DNA from: Pseudomonadota bacterium
GTDB taxonomy: Bacteria; Pseudomonadota; Gammaproteobacteria; Acidithiobacillales; Acidithiobacillaceae
Assembly (NCBI GenBank): GCA_021827445.1
Contig: JAKAVW010000099.1
Location: forward strand, 1-9,718
Direction: 5' to 3'
DNA length: 9,718 nt
In this document: one piece after another, positions 1 through 6,243 of the stretch
Position numbering within the stretch: position 1 is the stretch's first letter
Layout: every line of letters begins with the position of its first letter
Translations under genes and position numbers: made by a program
The notes under the pieces: generated by a model
Database searches by the model: none
What the model saw: only the letters and a program-made list of their open reading frames with translations
What the model was told of the DNA's origin: nothing

Positions 1-507
1 CCCGTTGTCGGGCACGCCGAAGTAACGGCCATGGCCGGCCACCACCGCGCGCAGGTACTGGCCCTGCTCTTTGATGGGTCGGTGCATGCGCCGCATGAGC
101 TCCAGCTTGACCGCCTGCAGTTTGGCTCGCAGGCGTTTGGCACTGGTCAGCCGCAGTACCATGAACTTTCCCTTCCGGGTTTTCCCGCAGCAATGCGTGA
201 AGCCCAGGAAGTCGAAGGTTTGCGGCTTGCCCTGTCCCCGGCGGCCTCGGTTGTCGCGGGCGAAGCGCCCGAACTCGATCAGCCGCGTCTTGTCGGGGTG
301 CAGCTTCAGCCCGAACTGGCCCAGCCGCTCGGCCACCGCGCGCTCAAAGCGCTCGGCATCCCCCCGGAACTGGAATCCGGCCACCCAATCGTCGGCGTAG
401 CGCACGACGATCACGTCGCCTCGGGCATGGCGCCCCCTCCACTGATTCACCCACAGGTCGAACGCGTAGTGCAGGTAGATGTTGGCCAGCAGCGGGCTGA
501 TCACGCC
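1..507 (-). pseudogene. ltrA: Group II intron reverse transcriptase/maturase, C-terminal fragment (partial)
   Basis: This is the second half of the intron-encoded reverse transcriptase, continuing off the left edge. Read from 507 downward it starts GVISPLLANIYLHYAFDLW, the RT motif that follows QGG. It reaches the catalytic YADD box (codons at 399-388, context VVRYADDWVAG) and then LDFLGF-type and maturase (domain X) sequence such as RLTSAKRLRAKLQAVKLELM. The frame is open for all 169 visible codons. It has no start of its own: the first half lies at 3556-2753, on the other side of the inserted LSR element, and the two join in frame when one GG is shared. If intact, the protein would prime reverse transcription of the intron RNA and help it splice. 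Here it should be inactive unless the element excises precisely. The usual C-terminal zinc/HNH region would be outside the window, so its presence is unknown. Confidence 0.88.
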
Positions 508-2161
508 CCGAACGCAAAAGGTAACTTTCACTGGAGGGATCCCCTTTCAGCGACTGCAGTGAGGATGAGTCAGCGCCACTAACAGGTGATGAATGTGTTG
601 TGGGGATGGAGTGGCGAATCATAATCGTATCTTTTCCGACCACCACATCTTTGACGATTAATCGCACAACTTGTTGACGCTCTTTGATATCCAGGGTGTC
701 AGCGCTTTCCCGCAACCGACCCAGGAAGGCAGACAGTGTTTGCGTCAGCCGCAAATAATTAGCTCGATCTGCTGATTGGGCATTCAAAGACTGTAGCTCG
801 GCGCGCAGCCGCTGCTCACGCTGCCGCAGATCAGGCATGCGTTGCCGCAACTCCTCCAGAGACAATAGCGCTTCCTGATAAGCCGTCAACAATCGCTCCA
901 TGCTTTTTTGTACACGGATCAAGTCACGATTCAGCGCATCCTGTTGGCGCTTGGTCGGCGCGGCGTCCCGTGCGGCATCTAACCTTCGGCTGATTTCTGT
1001 TTCAATGAGTGTGGGGTCTTCGAGTAGCCGTACCACCTCAGACCAAACGAGTTCATCCAGTAAATCTTGCCGAATGGGACGTTGATCGCAACGCGGCCGT
1101 CCTTCATAGCGCCAAGCGTCTGATCCCAAACAACGGTAGTAGGATATCTTGCGGGCGCTGGTCCGGGTAGAGGTTCGGTATAATGCGTATCCACACTGGC
1201 GGCAGCTCACTAAGCCCTGGATAATACTTGGTTCCAAGGTTCTGCGGGCCGCATGCTTCTTGTTATCCGCCAGGCGTTCCTGAGCCAGCGCGAAGGTCGT
1301 CTCGCTGATCAATGGTGGTACCGGGATTTCAATCCACTGATCGCGCGGGAGATCAAGGTGAGCGTGGCTGGGCGAAGCATGTTCTCCCCGTAATCGCGTG
1401 GGCCGGGTAATCCGGACACGTTCTGCAACTTGGGTTTTACCAAAGCAGGCCCTGCCATAGTAGGCGGGGTTACGCAGCATGGCCCAGATTACCGAATGTT
1501 CCCATCGCGCTCCACCCCGTTGCGTGGTTATCCCTTTCTCGCTCAATTGGCGGGCAATGGCGCCGATACTAAGGCCGGTGATCGTATACAGCGCGAAAAT
1601 CTGACGCACCACCGCAGCCTCGGTCTCTATCACCTCATAATAGGCGGCCTGCATATCCTGCTTCCGTATGTAGCGATAGCCATAGGGTGCCCCTCCCAGC
1701 ACGCTGATTTCGCCCTGCCGGGCGCGATGGCGCTTTCCACGTCGTGATCGCTCCAAGATCTGTGCGCGCTCATATTCAGCGATCATGCCTTGGAACTGCA
1801 GCAGCAATTGGTCTTCCGGTGTCTCATTGCGGGGAGACTTCAGGAAGACCGTCTCCACGCCGTTCCGGCTCAACTCCTCAATAAGCAGGATCTGGTATGC
1901 ATATTTACGGCTCAACCGATCCGGGGCGAGCACCAGTATGGCCTGTATTTGACCCTCCGCGGCCAAATCCCGTACACGTTCCAGCCCCGGTCTGACTAAA
2001 CTGGCGCCACTGTAGCCGGCATCTTCAAATATCCATTCATCCGGTACGCTGTACCCCTCGCTTTTGGCGAACGCCACCAGCGCCGCTGTCTGGCTGTTGA
2101 TGGTTTTCTCCTCCTTCTGCTGGGTGGAGGATACCCGTGCGTAGATGGCTGCCGTCTTCAT
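344..2161 (-). CDS. Large serine recombinase (site-specific recombinase of the inserted element)
   Basis: The enzyme should cut and exchange both att sites of its element through a phosphoserine intermediate. The resolvase catalytic domain covers about residues 4-145. It has the IYARVSS box (Arg9, catalytic Ser11) and the APDRLSRKY box (Arg82, Arg85). A Recombinase (PF07508-type) domain runs from about 155 to 300. A zinc ribbon follows, with Cys320/Cys323 and Cys344/Cys358. A heptad-rich, probably coiled-coil stretch covers about 405-500. The start ATG has AGGAG six bases upstream (2168-2172). The preceding small ORF overlaps it by 125 bp, so translation may be coupled. Oddity: no stop codon occurs before the element ends. 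After about Ser551 the frame runs 54 codons into host intron sequence, out of phase with the RT, and stops at 344. The native C-terminus must therefore vary with the insertion site. Confidence 0.9.
   Translation of the reverse strand: MKTAAIYARVSSTQQKEEKTINSQTAALVAFAKSEGYSVPDEWIFEDAGYSGASLVRPGLERVRDLAAEGQIQAILVLAPDRLSRKYAYQILLIEELSRNGVETVFLKSPRNETPEDQLLLQFQGMIAEYERAQILERSRRGKRHRARQGEISVLGGAPYGYRYIRKQDMQAAYYEVIETEAAVVRQIFALYTITGLSIGAIARQLSEKGITTQRGGARWEHSVIWAMLRNPAYYGRACFGKTQVAERVRITRPTRLRGEHASPSHAHLDLPRDQWIEIPVPPLISETTFALAQERLADNKKHAARRTLEPSIIQGLVSCRQCGYALYRTSTRTSARKISYYRCLGSDAWRYEGRPRCDQRPIRQDLLDELVWSEVVRLLEDPTLIETEISRRLDAARDAAPTKRQQDALNRDLIRVQKSMERLLTAYQEALLSLEELRQRMPDLRQREQRLRAELQSLNAQSADRANYLRLTQTLSAFLGRLRESADTLDIKERQQVVRLIVKDVVVGKDTIMIRHSIPTTHSSPVSGADSSSLQSLKGDPSSESYLLRSGRDQPAAGQHLPALRVRPVGESVEGAPCPRRRDRRALRRRLGGRIPVPGGCRAL
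517..528 (+). repeat. 12-bp inverted repeat inside the recombinase-side end of the LSR element
   Basis: AAAGGTAACTTT occurs here on the plus strand and as its exact reverse complement at 2718-2729, just inside the opposite end of the element. The sequence is itself nearly palindromic. This copy begins 9 bases inside the element boundary, the other about 21 bases, so they are subterminal and asymmetric. They could be half-sites bound by the recombinase zinc ribbon or by the HTH/RHH protein. Confidence 0.6.
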
Positions 2162-2312
2162 GTGCCTCTCCTACCTTTCCCGAAGATACGCCAGTGCGAC
2201 GCACCTGTTCAGGAACCAGAATGTCATACACCTGTGCCAGTTTTGCTGCCAGGAGCCGGTCAAATACCGGTTCAAGATGGATTTCGTAGGGGCGCTGTGG
2301 GCGCCTAGCCAC
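2037..2312 (-). CDS. Small hypothetical protein of the LSR element, overlapping the recombinase
   Basis: This is a 91-codon frame starting at GTG. The start codon overlaps the stop of the upstream HTH/RHH gene (GTGGCTAG), a common sign of translational coupling. The first half reads as ordinary protein (RPYEIHLEPVFDRLLAAKLA, then a VYDILVPEQVRR stretch). The second half lies in the 125 bp that overlap the recombinase start and is lower in complexity. I do not recognise a domain, and no catalytic motif or membrane segment is visible. Its position between a DNA-binding protein and the recombinase suggests an accessory role for the element, perhaps as a directionality or regulatory factor, but this is inference from position only. 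It may also be a partly spurious overlap whose real end is earlier. Confidence 0.5.
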   Translation of the reverse strand: MARRPQRPYEIHLEPVFDRLLAAKLAQVYDILVPEQVRRTGVSSGKVGEAHEDGSHLRTGILHPAEGGENHQQPDSGAGGVRQKRGVQRTG

Positions 2313-2637
2313 GGGACTCCCCAGGCGGACCCAGAAATAGAGTTACCGAACGCGCAACAATTTCGCCTATGGTCAGTCCACTGGTACGCGCATAGGCACG
2401 GAGCTGCTCTGCCACGTCCACAGAAATTTTGATTGTGACGGGGATGACTGGTGAAGGAACAGAAACAGGATGCTGTATTTCCTGGGCTTCCTGCAGATAG
2501 CGATAGGCCTGGCGACGTGAGAGACCGAATCGCAAGGCCATCCTCTCGGCGGCTTCGCTGAGACTGGAACCTTGGGCGAGTAGATCGAACGCAGCGTTCA
2601 GATGTTGAGCTCTTTGTGTATGACTGGATCGCGACAT
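2305..2637 (-). CDS. Small HTH plus ribbon-helix-helix DNA-binding protein of the LSR element
   Basis: The product is about 110 residues. The N-terminal half contains a helix-turn-helix-like stretch (SLSEAAERMALRFGLSRRQA, followed by YRYLQEA). The C-terminal half (PVTIKISVDVAEQLRAYART, then SGLTIGEIVARSVTLFL) has the strand-helix-helix pattern of a ribbon-helix-helix protein, whose beta strand normally reads DNA as a dimer. It is the first gene of a three-gene run ending in the recombinase and is joined to the next ORF by overlapping stop and start. It is most likely a repressor of the operon or a directionality factor binding the element ends; that role is inferred. The ATG at 2637 is chosen because it is the nearest ATG to the conserved part. 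A TTG at 2649, with a weak AAGAAG five bases upstream, would add four residues. Confidence 0.7.
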   Translation of the reverse strand: MSRSSHTQRAQHLNAAFDLLAQGSSLSEAAERMALRFGLSRRQAYRYLQEAQEIQHPVSVPSPVIPVTIKISVDVAEQLRAYARTSGLTIGEIVARSVTLFLGPPGESRG

Positions 2638-2645
2638 ATGCCATA

Positions 2646-2674
2646 ACAATATTACTTCTTGTGTCTATTATCAA
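2646..2674 (-). promoter_or_regulatory. Candidate promoter of the LSR-element operon
   Basis: On the minus strand TTGATA (2674-2669, five of six to the -35 consensus) is separated by exactly 17 bases from TATTGT (2651-2646, four of six to -10). Transcription would begin about 2639-2640, within a few bases of the ATG at 2637, so the first gene would be nearly leaderless. No other convincing pair was seen between the element end and this gene. This is a pattern match only. Confidence 0.35.
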
Positions 2675-2717
2675 GAACCGAATCCAAACGATTCAAAGCG
2701 ATCTGCCGTTCGAAAAC

Positions 2718-2729
2718 AAAGTTACCTTT
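2718..2729 (-). repeat. 12-bp inverted repeat inside the operon-side end of the LSR element
   Basis: AAAGTTACCTTT on the plus strand is the exact reverse complement of the copy at 517-528. It lies between the element junction (about 2750) and the candidate operon promoter (2646-2674). A protein bound here could therefore act both in recombination and in repression; that is inference. Confidence 0.6.
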
Positions 2730-2752
2730 AGTGTCTGTGGCGTGTTGCTCCC

Positions 2753-3556
2753 GCCCTGGACCGTCCCCAGCTCACTCTGCGTGATTCTACCCTCTTCCAG
2801 CACGCCCGCGTGCAGCCATTTCTTGATCAGCCGCACCACGCGCGCGTCAGCCACGCGGTGCTCGATGAACTTGACCAGCCAGTCGTGCTCGATCGTGTCG
2901 AAGAACTTGGCTATGTCCGCATCGAGTATCCAGTTCACTCGCTTGGCCCCCACCCCTACGCTCACGGCGTCCAGCGCGTTGTGCGCGCTGCGCCCCGGCC
3001 GGAAGCCGTAGCTGAACCCGAGGAAGTCCTGCTCGTAGATGGCGTTCAAGACTTCGACCGTGGCGCGCTGGACGATCTTGTCCTCCAGCGCGGGCACGCC
3101 CAGGGGGCGCTTGCTGCCGTCGGCTTTGTCGATGTACACCCTCTTGACAGGCTGGGGCCGGTAGCCCCCTCGGGCCAGCCGGTCGGACAGCTCCAACAGA
3201 TTGCTCTGCAAGTCCCGCCCGTACGACTGCCAGGTCTGGCCGTCCACCCCGGCAGCCGCGTCGCGCTTGAGCGCAAGGTAGGCCGCCTCAAGGCGTTCGA
3301 CCGCGTAGATGTGGTGCAGCAGTCCGGTGAACTTCGCACCACGGCGGCCTCTTGCCGTCTGTCGTATGCCATCGAGCGCGGTTCCCATGTCGTATGTCCG
3401 CATCGATCTGCGGGACATGCGCGCCGCGATGGCATTTCCCTTGGCCCGCCGCCTTCCCTCCACCACCTCCGCCACCTCGGGAGTTGCACCCGCAGCTTTG
3501 TTCGGCAGCTTCTTCGGTACTACGCAGCAGTCCGACTTCCCACGCCTGTGGCTCAT
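2753..3556 (-). pseudogene. ltrA: Group II intron reverse transcriptase/maturase, N-terminal fragment
   Basis: This is the first half of the intron-encoded protein. The start ATG at 3556 gives MSHRRGKSDCCVVPKKLPNK, a typical opening for one group of these proteins. An AAGGG lies roughly ten bases upstream. Visible RT blocks, in order, are AAAGVDGQTW, then KADGSKRPLGVPALEDKIVQ, GFSYGFRPGRSAHNALDAV, the first catalytic-aspartate block WILDADIAKFFDTIEHDWL, and SELGTVQGG. There are 268 codons before the break. The frame then reads 20 codons of element sequence and stops at 2693. The remainder is at 507-1. The longer open frame upstream of 3556 is ribozyme sequence without RT similarity, so the internal ATG was preferred. 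Confidence 0.88.
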
Positions 3557-3947
3557 CGTCGTACGCCCTTGGGCTTCACGATGCGCTCTGCATTCGTCGC
3601 TTCCCAGCGCGATGCAGAAGGACGCGGGATCTCCCGGTTCCCGAGCAAAGTGTTTCCGCGCGTGCGCGGGGTCTGTGACCGCGCGGGGTCCGGCGCTGCC
3701 TCGCCAATGCGGCAGCGCCGGTGTGGCCTTCGGCTTATCTCCACAGCCTCGGCACCCCGGACCTCCCGCACCAGGCGGTGCGGGGCATGTATTACGCGGC
3801 TCAATACCCGGCCTGCGCGTCCCCCTGTCAACGCTTCGCCCACACCCTTGCGGTTGTTGACGCATGACTCGGGGCCGCCGTGGCTGGCTAAGCCTTCAAC
3901 GTATGACTCTTTCATTCACAACACTTTGCCGGTTTTGACCGGCGCAC
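3557..3947 (-). ncRNA. Group II intron ribozyme, 5' structured part (domains I-III)
   Basis: About 390 nt lie between the intron 5' end and the RT start. The segment begins GTGCGCC and is rich in complementary GC-rich runs, as in catalytic intron RNA. The proposed EBS1 (GGAGAT, minus strand, 3738-3743) is about 205 nt into the intron and complements the six exon bases preceding the splice site. Open frames crossing this segment, including one that reads MKESYVEGLASHGGPESC, look like translations of the ribozyme rather than proteins. Subdomain boundaries cannot be drawn without folding. Domains V and VI are outside the window. Confidence 0.75.
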
Positions 3948-4004
3948 GGAGATTGGCATGACCCATCCCACCCTAGTCCTTGGCATTGACGTGGCCAAAG
4001 CCAA

Positions 4005-4013
4005 ATTCGATGT
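4005..4013 (+). repeat. Target-site duplication of the IS4-family element, left copy
   Basis: ATTCGATGT directly precedes the left inverted repeat and is repeated directly after the right one at 5326-5334. In the transposase gene it encodes part of KFDV. Removing one copy and the element restores the open frame. Nine bases is within the 8-12 usual for IS4-family elements. Confidence 0.93.
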
Positions 4014-4032
4014 CACTACTGTCCGGAGATTT
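4014..4032 (+). repeat. Left terminal inverted repeat of the IS4-family element
   Basis: CACTACTGTCCGGAGATTT matches the complement of 5307-5325 at all 19 positions. The match stops at position 20. Confidence 0.93.
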
Positions 4033-4141
4033 GACCCAGACACCTTAGCAACCACCTGAAATACAACAAAAAAAGTGCCCGTGTGGATGTCACCGATTTG
4101 AAAATGGCGCAAAATGGCTCATTTTTAATTTCGGAGCGCCC

Positions 4142-5308
4142 ATGAATTTCGGAAAACTGGTTATAGCACAACTTTTCGACCATCTGCCTATGCATACATT
4201 TCGTCGTTGTGTTGCAAAATATCCCAGTAAATATCCTGTGCTAAAATTCAGTCATTTTGACCAATTCACCTGTATGGCGTTTGCTCAGTTGACCTATCGT
4301 GAAAGCCTGCGCGATATCGAGATCTGCCTCCGCGCCCATAACAGTAAGCTGTACCATCTCGGCATTCGCGGACGTGTATCCAGAAGCACACTGGCCGATG
4401 CCAACGAAACCCGTGATGCCCGTATTTACGAAGACTTCGCGCTTGCACTCATTAAAATTGCCCGCAAACTTTACACTGGTGACAGTTTCTCCGTCGATAT
4501 AGATAACACCGTCTATGCACTGGATACCACGACTATTGATCTGTGTTTATCTCTCTTTCCCTGGGCACGTTTCCGCAAGAACAAGGCCGCCGTGCGACTG
4601 CATACCTTGTTGGATTTACGAGGTAATATTCCAAGCTTCATCCTGATTTCGGATGGCAAACTTCATGATATTCACGTTCTCGATCACTTAATCTACGAGC
4701 CTGGAAGCTTCTATGTGATGGACCGTGGGTTCATCGATTTTTCCCGCCTCTATCACCTCCATAACGCCCAGGCGTTCTTCGTCATTCGTGCCAAAAAGAA
4801 CCTGCAATATCGCCGTCTATATTCACATGAGATCAACAAGGAAACTGGCTTACGTTGTGACCAAACCATCGTAATGACTGGCGCAAACACGCAAAATAGC
4901 TATCCGGTACCATTGCGTCGCGTCAAATTCTACGACGCAGAGCAGAATCGTCTTTTTGTTTTCCTCACGAACAATTTTGATCTGCCAGCCATAACCATTA
5001 CACAGCTTTATAAGAGCCGTTGGCAGGTCGAACTGTTTTTCAAGTGGATCAAACAGCACCTCCGTATCAAGGCCTTCTTTGGCACGTCAGAAAATGCGGT
5101 GCGTACGCAGATATGGATTGCTATATCCGTCTATGTATTGGTCGCCATTGTCAAAAAAAGACTGCATATTGATGCTTCCCTCTACACTATGCTTCAGGCC
5201 TTAAGCCTTGCCCTATTTGAGAAATCGACTATAAATCAGATAGTTGAAAATATAGGCGACGTACCTTGCGAACCTGGAAATTCTAACCAGTTGAATTTAT
5301 TCGACTAA
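4142..5308 (+). CDS. IS4-family DDE transposase
   Basis: The product (388 aa) should cut and join the element ends in the cytoplasm. The N-terminal part (about 1-75) is the DNA-binding domain usual in this group (FDQFTCMAFAQLTYRESLRD). The DDE catalytic core follows. The first Asp is D128 in YALDTTTIDL, the second D194 in YVMDRGFIDF, and the Glu is E297. E297 lies in a full Y(2)R(3)E(6)K signature: Y290, R293, E297, K304 in YKSRWQVELFFKWIK. The C-terminus ends NQLNLFD. The length is normal for the family. GGAG at 4133-4136, five bases before the ATG, supports this start. No frameshift or premature stop is seen, so the gene looks functional. Confidence 0.95.
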   Translation: MNFGKLVIAQLFDHLPMHTFRRCVAKYPSKYPVLKFSHFDQFTCMAFAQLTYRESLRDIEICLRAHNSKLYHLGIRGRVSRSTLADANETRDARIYEDFALALIKIARKLYTGDSFSVDIDNTVYALDTTTIDLCLSLFPWARFRKNKAAVRLHTLLDLRGNIPSFILISDGKLHDIHVLDHLIYEPGSFYVMDRGFIDFSRLYHLHNAQAFFVIRAKKNLQYRRLYSHEINKETGLRCDQTIVMTGANTQNSYPVPLRRVKFYDAEQNRLFVFLTNNFDLPAITITQLYKSRWQVELFFKWIKQHLRIKAFFGTSENAVRTQIWIAISVYVLVAIVKKRLHIDASLYTMLQALSLALFEKSTINQIVENIGDVPCEPGNSNQLNLFD

Positions 5309-5325
5309 ATCTCCGGACAGTAGTG
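5307..5325 (-). repeat. Right terminal inverted repeat of the IS4-family element
   Basis: This is the exact complement of 4014-4032. The last base of the repeat is followed by the 9-bp duplication. The transposase stop codon overlaps its inner end by two bases. Confidence 0.93.
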
Positions 5326-5334
5326 ATTCGATGT
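5326..5334 (+). repeat. Target-site duplication of the IS4-family element, right copy
   Basis: ATTCGATGT is identical to 4005-4013. The IS110 transposase frame resumes directly after it (GCCCTTCTGAACGCTGAAGA, encoding ALLNAED). Confidence 0.93.
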
Positions 5335-6243
5335 AGCCCTTCTGAACGCTGAAGACAAGTATCGCAGTAAAGTCTTCCCCAACACCCCCGTAGGCTATCG
5401 GCAGTTCCTGGAGTGGCTGACCAGGCACGACGCCCGAGAGGCCCATCTCTGCATGGAGACTACGGGCGCCTATGGGCGGGACTTGGCGCGCTTTCTGGCG
5501 CAACAGCAGTTCGTCAGCGTGGTCAACCCAGCCCAGATTCATGCCTTTGGCAAGACAGAACTGACCCGGGCCAAGACGGACAAGGCCGATGCCCGGCTCA
5601 TTGCCCGGTATTGCCAGATGCACCGCCCTGCACCCTGGGTGCCGCCGGCCGAAGAGATCGTGATCCTCCAGGCCCTGGTGCATCGTCTGGAGGATCTCCT
5701 GACACTGCAGACGATGGAAAACAACCGCCTGGAAGCCACCGAGGGCCCAGCGCGGGAGTCTGTGGAGACTGTCCTGGCCGTTATACAGCAACAAATCGAC
5801 AAGGTACGTCAGCAAATCCAGAGCCACATCGATCAACACCCGCATCTCAAAAAACAGAAGGAGCTGCTGTCCAGTATTCCCGGTATTGGGGACAACACAG
5901 CCGCCACCTTGCTGGCCTTTCTCTGCCCTTTGGACCGATTCCGCTCTGTCAAACAGGTGGTCGCCTATGCCGGCCTCAATCCCTGCATCCGTCAGTCCGG
6001 CCAATGGGCGGGAAAGACTCCTATCGCCAAGGCGGGGAATGCCCTGTTGCGCACGGCGCTTTATCTGCCGGCGGTGGTGGCCAAGCGGCATAACCCCGCT
6101 ATTGCAGCCTTTTGCGATCGGCTACTGGCCAGAGGTAAACGACTATGCAGGTGGTGGTCGCAGCCATGCGTAGGCTCTTACATTTGGCCTTTGGTGTCCT
6201 CAAGTCCAGGCGGCCATTCGACCCCAACTTTGGGCTTGCATAG

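Larger units (their letters stand above)
508..2752 (-). mobile_element. Compact large-serine-recombinase element inserted in the group II intron RT gene
   Basis: The RT reading frame stops matching the family at GTVQGG (ending at 2753) and resumes with VISPLLANIYL (507 downward). Between the two lie about 2245 bp with three minus-strand genes, the last a large serine recombinase. Both junctions share GG (CC on plus, 2751-2752 and 506-507). Sharing that dinucleotide rebuilds CAGGGCGGCGTGATC, in frame, without gain or loss. A 2-bp crossover core is what serine recombinases use, and no longer target duplication is seen. Inside each end is a copy of a 12-bp sequence in inverted orientation (517-528 and 2718-2729). 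There is no DDE transposase, phage gene or cargo. It could be called a minimal LSR transposon. The exact ends are inferred from the frame of the disrupted gene and could move by one base. Confidence 0.85.
1..3947 (-). mobile_element. Group II intron, 3' end off-window, interrupted by an LSR element
   Basis: Read on the minus strand, the intron begins at 3947 with GTGCGCC, a typical bacterial group II 5' end. This is followed at once by a small hairpin (GCCGGT-CAAA-ACCGGC). About 390 nt of structured sequence precede a reverse transcriptase/maturase gene, as expected for an ORF in domain IV. A six-base GGAGAT at 3738-3743 (minus strand) can pair with ATCTCC, the last six bases of the 5' exon (3948-3953), as an EBS1-IBS1 contact; this supports the boundary. 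A second GGAGAT lies within a GGGAGATCCC palindrome nearer the ORF and is a less attractive candidate. Domains V and VI and the 3' splice site would lie left of base 1. Because the RT is split by another element, self-sufficient mobility is probably lost. The intron is antisense to the IS110 gene it sits beside, so it cannot splice out of the transposase mRNA. Confidence 0.85.
4014..5325 (+). mobile_element. Complete IS4-family insertion sequence (1312 bp)
   Basis: The element is bounded by perfect 19-bp terminal inverted repeats (CACTACTGTCCGGAGATTT at 4014-4032 and its complement at 5307-5325) and flanked by a 9-bp direct duplication. It carries one transposase gene. About 110 bp of leader separate the left repeat from the start codon. 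The transposase stop codon (TAA 5306-5308) lies within the right repeat. It is inserted in the 5' coding part of the IS110 transposase, in the same orientation. Perfect ends, perfect duplication and an intact gene indicate a recent, probably active insertion. The transposase type suggests the IS4Sa/ISPepr1 part of the family, though the subgroup is from memory of related proteins. Confidence 0.93.
3958..6243 (+). pseudogene. IS110-family transposase, broken by an IS4 insertion and a frameshift
   Basis: IS110 enzymes combine an N-terminal RuvC-like DEDD domain with a C-terminal Tnp_20 domain carrying a catalytic serine; in characterised members a bridge RNA guides them. The gene is assembled from 3958-4013 and 5335-6243. 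It starts MTHPTLVLGIDVAKAKFDV at an ATG with GGAG seven bases upstream, then ALLNAEDKYRSKVF after the insertion. Visible motifs: the first Asp in GIDVAK, the Glu in METTGAYG, the Asp pair in KADARLIARYC, the SIPGIGDNTAATLL block, and RQSGQWAG with the likely catalytic Ser. Near 6137-6144 a one-base loss shifts the frame. Restoring it gives MQVVVAAMRRLLHLAFGVLK and ends at TAG 6241-6243, about 320 residues in total. The unshifted frame instead runs to 6265 with an unrelated tail. The element's left end, where a bridge RNA would be encoded, is separated by the intron and lies off-window. Confidence 0.88.

Noticed and set aside
2171..2674. Minus-strand open frame of 167 codons overlapping the small element genes
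   Set aside because: Its composition is rich in Ser, Arg and Cys with no domain. The HTH/RHH and small ORFs in the other frames explain the region better.
508..2752. Prophage interpretation of the large serine recombinase
   Set aside because: The element holds only three small-to-medium genes. No phage structural, lysis or replication gene is present.
3553..3915. Minus-strand frame reading MKESYVEGLASHGGPESC
   Set aside because: It lies wholly within the intron's 5' ribozyme region. Similar translations recur wherever this intron type occurs, so it is RNA structure read as protein.
2810..3961. Long plus-strand open frame of 383 codons
   Set aside because: It is antisense to the RT fragment and ribozyme, where high GC keeps the opposite strand open. 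It has no recognisable domain and runs across the intron boundary.
5297..6091. Minus-strand open frame of 264 codons
   Set aside because: It is antisense to the IS110 transposase and crosses the IS4/IS110 junction, so it cannot be an evolved gene.
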